Notes under the pieces: generated by a model | Databases searched by the model: none | Seen by the model: the letters and a program-made list of their open reading frames with translations, nothing else | What the model was told of the DNA's origin: nothing | Source of the DNA: JACRAO01 sp964490895 | Lineage (GTDB): Bacteria; Bdellovibrionota; UBA1018 | NCBI GenBank assembly: GCA_964490895.1 | Contig: CAZBEI010000038.1 | Location: forward strand, 1-12,126 | DNA length: 12,126 bases | Direction: 5' to 3' | Part shown: positions 1-4,769 of the stretch, piece after piece | How the letters are laid out: the number at the start of each line of letters is the position of its first letter | Position numbering within the stretch: position 1 is the first letter of the stretch | Translations under genes and position numbers: made by a program

Positions 1-351
1 AGATTGTTCCCATGCAGTTACTAGATAATCATCTTCATCCAAAACTATTCTTTTTAGACTTATATAACGACGAAAAGCCACTTTAGGATCTTTTAGTTCA
101 GAGGGTGTTAATGCAGGGCTTTTTAAAGCTTCAAGAGCGGCATTCATTGCTTCTTGCCACCCGGCTTCTCCCTGCAGAACTCTCTGTTCTAATGTAAAAC
201 CTCTCTCTATTACTTGATTTTCTGCTGGCGAGACAACTCCCCTAATTGGCTCAGGCATAGTTGGGTTTGGGTCATCAGCGAATGCTCCTATTGTCCCTAA
301 AATACACAATCCTATGAGGTAGGTCATCGCAAAAAATTTAAAATTTTTCAT
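1..351 (-). CDS. Secreted protein of unknown function, 3' end beyond window
   Basis: This reading frame starts at the ATG whose first base is 351 and stays open for 117 codons to the left edge, so the gene is cut by the window, not broken. A clear ribosome binding site (AAAGGA) lies about 8 bases before the ATG. Residues 1-25 form a typical Sec signal peptide: Lys2 and Lys5, a hydrophobic stretch (residues 7-23) and an AFA cleavage motif followed by Asp-Asp. The mature start is Pro-rich (DPNPTMPEPIRG) and the rest is charged and helical-looking, with a Trp-containing GWQEAMNAALEALK segment. I recognise no family. It diverges from the small secreted-protein gene at 516, and the two share a 164-bp intergenic region holding a perfect palindrome. 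Confidence is high that it is coding; no function is proposed. Confidence 0.8.
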   Translation of the reverse strand, partial: MKNFKFFAMTYLIGLCILGTIGAFADDPNPTMPEPIRGVVSPAENQVIERGFTLEQRVLQGEAGWQEAMNAALEALKSPALTPSELKDPKVAFRRYISLKRIVLDEDDYLVTAWEQS

Positions 352-424
352 ACACAGTCCTTTCTTGTTTTGTTGATACGCAGGCTCAAACAACGGCAAG
401 CGTAATGCTATGCGTTATATTGGT

Positions 425-455
425 CTACTGAGAACTTCTAAGAAGTTCTCAGTAG
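425..455. promoter_or_regulatory. Perfect 31-bp palindrome between divergent genes
   Basis: Arms CTACTGAGAACTTCT (425-439) and AGAAGTTCTCAGTAG (441-455) are exact reverse complements around a single central A at 440. It lies between two divergent start sites and has no T-run on either side, so a terminator role is unlikely. It ends 13 bases before the proposed -35 of the 516 gene, a position suited to a dimeric regulator acting on one or both genes. It does not match the CIRCE, E. coli LexA or Fur consensus. Confidence 0.7.
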
Positions 456-468
456 TAAAAATAATGAG

Positions 469-497
469 TTGCAAGATACTTTTGATATTTCAGTAAT
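469..497 (+). promoter_or_regulatory. Candidate sigma-70-like promoter for the small secreted protein
   Basis: TTGCAA (469-474) and AGTAAT (492-497) are separated by 17 bases, matching 4 or more of 6 positions at each box. The start of transcription would fall near 504, leaving a very short leader consisting mainly of the G-rich binding site at 505-510. This is a sequence match only. Confidence 0.4.
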
Positions 498-515
498 ACG
501 AATTGGGGGGTGAAC

Positions 516-836
516 ATGAGAAAATTTATTTCAGTCTTTTTTGTAGGGAGCGCTCTCTGGGCTACTGCTGCCCTAGCCGGAGTGGTGGATTTGACTCCCG
601 GTGGGAAATATACTGCAAATGACGGGACTGTGGTCAATTGCACTGCTCAAACTCCAGTTCCTAAGCCCGAAGGGGTGATCATGTATTATCAGGGTTACTC
701 CTTTAATGCAAAAAAGGAGTTAATCAATGCCTGTGATGGCACTCTCTCTCAACTGCAGTGCCGGACGCTTGATGACATGCACGGCAGCGGAAAGGATTAT
801 ATGTGTTTGGGCATTTGTCATTTGAAGGCGGAGTAG
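516..836 (+). CDS. Small secreted five-cysteine protein, unknown family
   Basis: The product is 106 residues from the ATG at 516. That ATG is preferred over the in-frame GTG at 510 because the run of six Gs (505-510) serves as ribosome binding site five bases upstream and the signal peptide then begins cleanly with MRKF. Residues 1-21 are a Sec signal peptide ending ALA, so the mature protein is about 85 residues. It starts GVVDLTPGGKYTANDGTVVNC and carries five cysteines (42, 73, 82, 97, 101), the last two as CLGIC. An odd cysteine number in an exported protein suggests two disulfides plus a free thiol, or a disulfide-linked partner. It is probably periplasmic or secreted. I do not recognise the family. 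It diverges from the truncated secreted-protein gene and is probably monocistronic. Confidence 0.75.
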   Translation: MRKFISVFFVGSALWATAALAGVVDLTPGGKYTANDGTVVNCTAQTPVPKPEGVIMYYQGYSFNAKKELINACDGTLSQLQCRTLDDMHGSGKDYMCLGICHLKAE

Positions 837-1157
837 GTTAAAAAAATATCTTAGCTTTCTGAGTGTCCCAGAGAAACATAATTACTGTATATACATATAG
901 ACGGTACTGCATCTATGGGTGCAACACTTTCAATCTGAAGATCTCCACTAATGTCTCTTTTTTGAGTAGAAAGCTCTCCTTGTTTGTGCGAAATCGCCTC
1001 AAGAAGTTGAAGAACTTGGGAGTCAATGCCAATACGAGAGGGGGTAAACTCAAACATAAAACTAGAATATCATTCTTTCACTATTCTTTCGGATCGAGCT
1101 GTAAATTAGACAGTCAAAAAAAACATTTTTTATCATTTATTGTTTTAGGGTACGGCT
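837..1157. other. Gap of about 320 bp with one doubtful small ORF
   Basis: Between the small secreted-protein gene and the large lipoprotein gene I see no confident gene. A 68-codon minus-strand frame (851-1057) has a plausible composition and is listed separately; a competing plus-strand frame (863-1174) is Lys/Ser/Phe-rich and looks non-coding. Read on the minus strand just after the lipoprotein gene, A6-TG-T8 (1116-1131) is a T-run without a G+C stem, so it is at best a weak 3' end. Confidence 0.6.
851..1057 (-). CDS. Doubtful small ORF, 68 residues
   Basis: The ATG at 1057 opens a 68-residue frame. The product is soluble and fairly balanced in composition, beginning MFEFTPSRIGIDSQVLQLLE and ending in a Ser/Gly/His tail, with no signal peptide or membrane segment. 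In favour: codon choices resemble those of the neighbouring genes, and the frame lies downstream of and co-directional with the lipoprotein gene, 100 bp after its stop. Against: no ribosome binding site is visible (the preceding bases are AT-rich) and no family is recognised. It could be a small downstream operon member, a remnant of a longer gene, or chance. Confidence 0.3.
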   Translation of the reverse strand: MFEFTPSRIGIDSQVLQLLEAISHKQGELSTQKRDISGDLQIESVAPIDAVPSICIYSNYVSLGHSES

Positions 1158-3767
1158 TTAGGGCTTTGGCCTAATGATCACTCGGGCGTTGCTTTGATCC
1201 ACAATATACATAAGATTTCCCTGAACTAAAACATGTGAGGGTTTGAATTCACTTTCGGCTCCGATTCCAGAAACCTTGCTGGTGAGACTTTGCTGGCCAA
1301 AAGCAGAATCGGCGGATGCGTTATTTGTGGTTGGGATCGTATTCCAAATCGTCACTCTCTGATTACTTTGATCGGCTACATACAGTTTTGACCCATCGCT
1401 AAAAAGACCAAAGGGAAAGCTTTCCGAGCTTGCACTTAAGCCTCCATTGTTATTGGTGCTACTGGTAAAGTTGGGTTGTCCTAAAACCACGTCTGCAGCA
1501 AGTCCATTGCTCAGAGTGAGGGTGTTCCAAATCAGGGTTCGGTTATTGAAAAAATCTGAAATAAATAAATGAGATGCATCTGCAGAAATGCCTTTGGGAG
1601 TAGATAGTTTTTGTGAAGTGGTTCCAACGGAACTTGTAGTCATATTAGGCTGTCCTATCACCGTATCAGCGGCCGCTTGATTGCTTGAGGGGATTGCGTT
1701 CCATATCAATACGCGATTGTTCGTACTATCAGCCACAAAAAGGGAGGCTCCATTGGTGGCAACCGCGGTGGGGCCCGCAAGTGAAGCTGCCCCAAGGCCT
1801 CCACTGTTAAAAGTGCTAGAAGTCAAATCAGCTTGCCCGAGTGCAAAGTTTGCAGATTGTTGATTGGTTGTGGGCAAAGTGTTCCACCCTAAAACTCGGT
1901 TATTGGAGGAGTCTCCCACAAAAAGCTTTGTTCCATCACTTGCAACTCCCTGTGGACTAGAGCATGCCTGGCCACTCACTCCGCCATTATTCAGTGTAGT
2001 ACTTGCAAAGTCAGGTTGGCACAAAACCCCATCTGCCGCTTGTCCATCTGCGGAGGGTAGATTATTCCAAAATAAAATGCGGTTGTTTCCAGAGTCTGTC
2101 AAAAATATTTTTGTGCCCGCACGTGTAGAAACAGTAGCAATCGCCGTGGGAGAGAAAAGTGTGGTGGCCGAAACACTGTTCCCCTTATTGGAGGTCCCTG
2201 ATGTCAAATTGGGTTGCCCAACTGCAAGATCAGCCGCTTGTCCGTTCGAAGTTATGGCGTTGTAAATGAGAACTCGGTTATTTCCATTGTCAGGGATAAA
2301 AACCTTTGTTCCAAAAACCGAAGGCCCTGAGCGATCAGAGGATCCAGTAGAAAGATTATAACAAGCATTCGTTGTCGTTGCGCCTCCACTACAGTTGAGG
2401 GAGCCACTAGTAAAATCAGTCTGTCCTAGCACTAAATTTGCTGGTTGCTGGTTAGCAAGTGGAAACTGATTAAAAATAACCATTCTATGATTTCCAGTAT
2501 CTACAACATACAGTTCTACTGTTGCCTCTCCAAAGTTTGCTATTTTTCCAAACAAACCTGCTGGAAAACTCAAACTCTTGTCACTTCGTCCGCCGTTATT
2601 GCTCGCACCACTTGTCATATCGGGTTGCCCCAAAACAACATCTGCAGCAGTTTGGTTTACTGTAGGGATTGTATTCCAAATGAGCACCCTGTGATTTGCG
2701 TTGTCTGCCACAAAAAGCTGTGCCCCATCTCCAAAAAGACCAACAGGAGTATTGAGGGTTTGTGCGCTTCGGCCGCCATTATTGGGTGTACTACCTACAA
2801 AATCAGGTTGCCCTAAAACCACATTAGCTGCTGTTTGATTCACTGTAGGGATTGTATTCCAAATGAGCACGCGATGATTCAGCGTATCTGAGACATAGAG
2901 TTTCGTACCATCACTGGAAACCCCCTCTGCAACATTGAGAGTTGCAGCGCTAATGCCACCGTTGTTTAGTGTATTTGATGCAAAGTCGGGTTGCCCCAAT
3001 ACGACATCAGCTGCTGCTTGATTGGTAGTGGGGATTGTATTCCATATTAAAATACGGCTATTATTTCGATCTGCGACGATAAATTTTGTGCCAGTGCAAA
3101 CAAAGGCTCTTGGCCGTGAGAGGCTTTGTGCTGACACAGTCCCTTGAGCTCCAGGAGTATTGTTATCAGCATTGGTGTTGAGATTAGGCTGCCCTAAAAC
3201 AATATCTGCGACAGCCCCGGCAGTTGTTGGGATTTGATTATAAATTAAAACACGATTGTTTATAGCATCACAGACCACCCACTTTGAACCACACATCCCA
3301 ACCGAGGTGGGTGCATTCATCCCTTTTTTAATCCCCTCTTGTGTATCCAAATCAGGCTGTCCTAAAACTCTAAAATAAGTAAAAACATTGCTGAGTGTGG
3401 AGACTTGCCCATCAGTGCCTTGACCTGTAATAGAGACTTTTTCGATCAAAGTATGAGCTGGAGCAAGGCAAGTGGCTTGCGTATCTGACAGTGCTACAAC
3501 AGAAGTGCAGGCACTTCCGCCTACTGTAAAAGTTGTATTCGAATCAAATCCAGTTCCAGTAATGGTGAGTTTTGTCACCAGTCCACCCGTAACGGGGCTC
3601 ACTGCACTAATGGTCACATGAGTGAGAGGTCCTGGAGTCGGAGTTGGGGTTGCATCAGTGGTTGGAGCAATAGTACCATCGAGAGTTCTAGCAAGTTTGA
3701 CGTCACCACACGCAGTCACGAAAACCGTAAACAAAAGAGCTACTTGAATAAGCTCAGAAATCTTCAT
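1158..3767 (-). CDS. TIG-domain and 12-blade NHL-type beta-propeller lipoprotein
   Basis: The product is 869 residues from the ATG at 3767. This start is chosen over the GTG 15 codons upstream because it gives a clean lipoprotein signal (MKISELIQVALLFTVFVTAC, lipobox VTAC, lipidated Cys20) and has AGGGGG ten bases upstream. After a Thr/Pro-rich linker (residues 33-48) comes an IPT/TIG immunoglobulin-like domain (about 50-131), then twelve repeats of about 60 residues (132 to the end). The repeat consensus is roughly VLGQPDF, NNGG, GL, DG, LFVAD, NHRVLIWNTIPT, NQ. This matches NHL-type propeller blades, and twelve could make two six-bladed propellers. The protein is probably anchored to the outer membrane, facing the periplasm or the surface. 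Such proteins usually bind proteins or glycans, but the ligand here is unknown. Several blades carry extra Cys residues (for example blades 6 and 8), possibly forming disulfides. The gene diverges from the RRM protein gene. Confidence 0.9.
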   Translation of the reverse strand: MKISELIQVALLFTVFVTACGDVKLARTLDGTIAPTTDATPTPTPGPLTHVTISAVSPVTGGLVTKLTITGTGFDSNTTFTVGGSACTSVVALSDTQATCLAPAHTLIEKVSITGQGTDGQVSTLSNVFTYFRVLGQPDLDTQEGIKKGMNAPTSVGMCGSKWVVCDAINNRVLIYNQIPTTAGAVADIVLGQPNLNTNADNNTPGAQGTVSAQSLSRPRAFVCTGTKFIVADRNNSRILIWNTIPTTNQAAADVVLGQPDFASNTLNNGGISAATLNVAEGVSSDGTKLYVSDTLNHRVLIWNTIPTVNQTAANVVLGQPDFVGSTPNNGGRSAQTLNTPVGLFGDGAQLFVADNANHRVLIWNTIPTVNQTAADVVLGQPDMTSGASNNGGRSDKSLSFPAGLFGKIANFGEATVELYVVDTGNHRMVIFNQFPLANQQPANLVLGQTDFTSGSLNCSGGATTTNACYNLSTGSSDRSGPSVFGTKVFIPDNGNNRVLIYNAITSNGQAADLAVGQPNLTSGTSNKGNSVSATTLFSPTAIATVSTRAGTKIFLTDSGNNRILFWNNLPSADGQAADGVLCQPDFASTTLNNGGVSGQACSSPQGVASDGTKLFVGDSSNNRVLGWNTLPTTNQQSANFALGQADLTSSTFNSGGLGAASLAGPTAVATNGASLFVADSTNNRVLIWNAIPSSNQAAADTVIGQPNMTTSSVGTTSQKLSTPKGISADASHLFISDFFNNRTLIWNTLTLSNGLAADVVLGQPNFTSSTNNNGGLSASSESFPFGLFSDGSKLYVADQSNQRVTIWNTIPTTNNASADSAFGQQSLTSKVSGIGAESEFKPSHVLVQGNLMYIVDQSNARVIIRPKP
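1161..3374 (-). repeat. Twelve tandem NHL-type blade repeats (about 180 bp each)
   Basis: Twelve in-frame repeats of about 58-69 codons make up the last 85% of the lipoprotein gene. Most have diverged at the DNA level, but neighbouring blades remain similar: a 29-base identity starting ACTGTAGGGATTG occurs at 2659-2687 and again at 2842-2870, exactly 183 bp (61 codons) apart. This points to relatively recent blade duplication or gene conversion in the middle of the array. Confidence 0.85.
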
Positions 3768-3800
3768 TTTTAAGGAACCCCCTAAGTGCTTCCTTAAAAA
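3767..3800 (-). promoter_or_regulatory. Inverted repeat framing the lipoprotein start site
   Basis: TTTTTAAGGAA (3767-3777) and TTCCTTAAAAA (3790-3800) are perfect 11-bp arms around a 12-base spacer. On the minus-strand transcript the spacer contains AGGGGG, the likely ribosome binding site, and the last arm touches the A of the start codon. As RNA the structure would present the binding site in a loop. As DNA it would overlap the possible -10 box. Confidence 0.5.
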
Positions 3801-3822
3801 GCCTACACTCACAAAGCGTCAA
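3794..3822 (-). promoter_or_regulatory. Possible promoter of the lipoprotein gene
   Basis: Read on the minus strand, TTGACG (3822-3817) is followed after 17 bases by TTTTAA (3799-3794). The -35 is close to consensus and is preceded by a T-rich tract; the -10 is weak. Transcription would start near 3787, inside the inverted repeat. If so, the full hairpin would not form in the RNA and the repeat would act at the DNA level. Confidence 0.3.
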
Positions 3823-3858
3823 AAAAAACCTTTTTCATCTATTATGAGGTGTGTTAGA

Positions 3859-3939
3859 GATAATTCTTGAATTGTCCGCGTTAGAAGAATGGCGCAATCG
3901 GGCCCATCTCCTCTTAAGCGGTCCATAGACTTAGGAGGT
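3859..3939 (+). promoter_or_regulatory. Leader of the RRM gene with possible ribosome-site masking
   Basis: GATAAT (3859-3864) is a plausible -10 box, without a good -35, that would give a leader of roughly 70 bases. In that leader ATCTCCT (3906-3912) can pair with AGGAGGT (3933-3939), which is the ribosome binding site, with one G-U pair and a 20-base loop. A folded form would hide the binding site. A thermometer-like or autoregulatory role is a hypothesis only. Confidence 0.3.
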
Positions 3940-3942
3940 CAA

Positions 3943-4338
3943 ATGGGTAAGAAATTATTCGTCGGGAATCTTCCCTTCGATGTAACAGATGATAGCTTGA
4001 AAGAAATCTTTGCTCAGGCTGGAACAGTCGAATCTGCGAAAGTGATCACAGATCGACATTCAGGTAGAAGCAAGGGTTTTGGATTCGTGGAAATGTCCTC
4101 AGACCAAGAGGCCACTGATTCCATCTCAAAATTGAATGGAACAGATTACAATGGTCGGGCTATTACCGTGTCCGAAGCCAAACCAATGACTCCCCGCGAA
4201 AACAGAGGCGGGGGCGGAGGCGGAAGAGGTTTTGGTGGTGGACGTCCCTCGGGTAGATCCTGGGGCGGCGGCGGTGGTGGTGGTGGTGGCGGCGGTGGAA
4301 GCCGATTTTCAGAAGGCGGCCGTGGTCGAAGATTTTAA
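3943..4338 (+). CDS. Single-RRM glycine-rich RNA-binding protein
   Basis: The product is 131 residues. The ATG at 3943 is preferred over the in-frame ATG at 3889 because a near-perfect ribosome binding site (TAGGAGGT) lies just before it and the RRM fold then starts at residue 3. Residues 3-80 form one RNA recognition motif with RNP2 LFVGNL (5-10) and RNP1 KGFGFVEM (44-51); the aromatic residues that stack on RNA bases are present. The tail (85-131) is a Gly/Arg-rich region with RGG-like elements and twelve consecutive glycines. This architecture is that of bacterial Rbp proteins, best known from cyanobacteria where several are cold-induced, and it also occurs in deltaproteobacteria-like groups. 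It probably binds single-stranded RNA in the cytoplasm. It is separated from IF-1 by an intrinsic terminator. Confidence 0.93.
   Translation: MGKKLFVGNLPFDVTDDSLKEIFAQAGTVESAKVITDRHSGRSKGFGFVEMSSDQEATDSISKLNGTDYNGRAITVSEAKPMTPRENRGGGGGGRGFGGGRPSGRSWGGGGGGGGGGGGSRFSEGGRGRRF
4264..4299 (+). repeat. (GGN)12 trinucleotide tract coding for polyglycine
   Basis: Twelve consecutive GGC/GGT/GGA codons follow the Trp codon at 4261 and encode twelve glycines in the tail of the RRM protein. Codons are mixed (runs of GGC, then GGT, then GGC). In-frame length change by slippage would alter tail length without breaking the gene. Confidence 0.9.
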
Positions 4339-4353
4339 TTGACTGAAAACTTT

Positions 4354-4407
4354 AAAAGGTGGTTTGGAGTTTGCACAGTAAACTTTAGGCCACCTTTTTA
4401 TTTTTTT
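4354..4407 (+). terminator. Intrinsic terminator between the RRM gene and infA
   Basis: AAAAGGTGG (4354-4362) pairs perfectly with CCACCTTTT (4390-4398). An inner stem AGTTT (4368-4372) with AAACT (4380-4384) closes a 7-base loop. The stem runs into a T-rich tract (TTTTT, A, TTTTTTT, 4395-4407). The infA ribosome binding site begins at the very next base, so read-through or a promoter inside this element is needed for IF-1 expression. Confidence 0.8.
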
Positions 4408-4423
4408 GGGGGAGTTTAAACTC

Positions 4424-4642
4424 ATGTCTCGAGATGATCTGATTCAGTTAGAAGGTAAAGTCTGCGATGCAACAGGTGGGGGGAATTATAAAGTTAAATT
4501 AGATAATGGCGTGCAAGTACTGGCTAGGCTTTCTGGCAAAATGAAAAGATTTAAAATCAGAATTATTGTTGGAGACAAAGTCACCGTGGGGGTCTCTCCC
4601 TATGACCCTTCGCATGGAATTATTACCCATCGACAAAAGTAA
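4424..4642 (+). CDS. infA: Translation initiation factor IF-1
   Basis: The product is 72 residues, the standard IF-1 length. The ATG at 4424 gives the usual short acidic start MSRDD and has GGGGGAG (4408-4414) nine bases upstream, so the in-frame ATG/GTG-type codons further upstream are rejected. The whole protein is one S1-type OB fold: GKVCDATGGGNYKVKLDNG, the hallmark SGKM at 38-41 followed by a basic patch (KRFKIRI), then GDKVTVGVSPYDPSHGIITHR. IF-1 binds the 30S A site next to 16S rRNA helix 44 and assists IF-2 and IF-3 during initiation. Here it follows an RNA-binding protein gene and not the secY/rpmJ ribosomal cluster where infA often sits. Whether the genome has a second copy cannot be judged from this window. 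Confidence 0.95.
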   Translation: MSRDDLIQLEGKVCDATGGGNYKVKLDNGVQVLARLSGKMKRFKIRIIVGDKVTVGVSPYDPSHGIITHRQK

Positions 4643-4653
4643 AACAGTTAAAT

Positions 4654-4690
4654 CCAGTTGACTGTTACTATTACAGTAACGGTTGACTGG
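4654..4690 (+). promoter_or_regulatory. Long wobble-paired RNA hairpin after infA
   Basis: CCAGTTGACTGTTACT (4654-4669) pairs with AGTAACGGTTGACTGG (4675-4690) around the loop ATTAC. All 16 positions pair when read as plus-strand RNA, three of them as G-U wobbles. The same three positions would be A-C mismatches in minus-strand RNA, so this is a plus-strand transcript structure. It begins 12 bases after the infA stop. Confidence 0.6.
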
Positions 4691-4717
4691 ACAGTTGCAG
4701 TTACTGTTCCCTTTTTT
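4689..4717 (+). terminator. Probable infA terminator
   Basis: GGACAGT (4689-4695) pairs with ACTGTTCC (4703-4710), with one bulged T and the loop TGCAGTT, followed directly by C and TTTTTT (4712-4717). It overlaps the foot of the preceding hairpin by two bases, so the two structures compete. An alternative pairing of ACAGTAAC (4673-4680) with GTTACTGT (4700-4707) would disrupt both. Confidence 0.6.
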
Positions 4718-4756
4718 AATATCAAAATATTTTCTAATAATAATTACGACCTATTG

Positions 4757-4762
4757 TATACT
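4757..4762 (+). promoter_or_regulatory. Candidate -10 box directly before the GMC start codon
   Basis: TATACT (4757-4762) matches 5 of 6 bases of a sigma-70 -10 box; the -35 region is AT-rich without a clear hexamer. Transcription would start near 4769-4770, that is at the GTG start codon, which would make the messenger leaderless. Confidence 0.35.
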
Positions 4763-4769
4763 TGCTCTC

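Noticed and set aside
425..455. Palindrome as a transcription terminator
   Set aside because: It lies between two divergent 5' ends and no T-run follows on either strand.
1116..1131. A6-TG-T8 element as intrinsic terminator of the lipoprotein gene
   Set aside because: The stem would be only A-T pairs with a two-base loop; it is too unstable to call.
863..1174. 103-codon plus-strand ORF in the gap
   Set aside because: The composition is Lys/Ser/Arg/Phe-rich without domain character, no ribosome site is seen, and it runs into the 3' end of the lipoprotein gene.
1681..2816. Plus-strand ORFs of 60-133 codons opposite the lipoprotein gene
   Set aside because: They are antisense shadows produced by the repeated blade sequence; their period follows the repeat, not an independent protein.
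3767..3812. GTG at 3812 as start of the lipoprotein
   Set aside because: It adds 15 residues before a canonical lipoprotein signal and lacks its own ribosome site.
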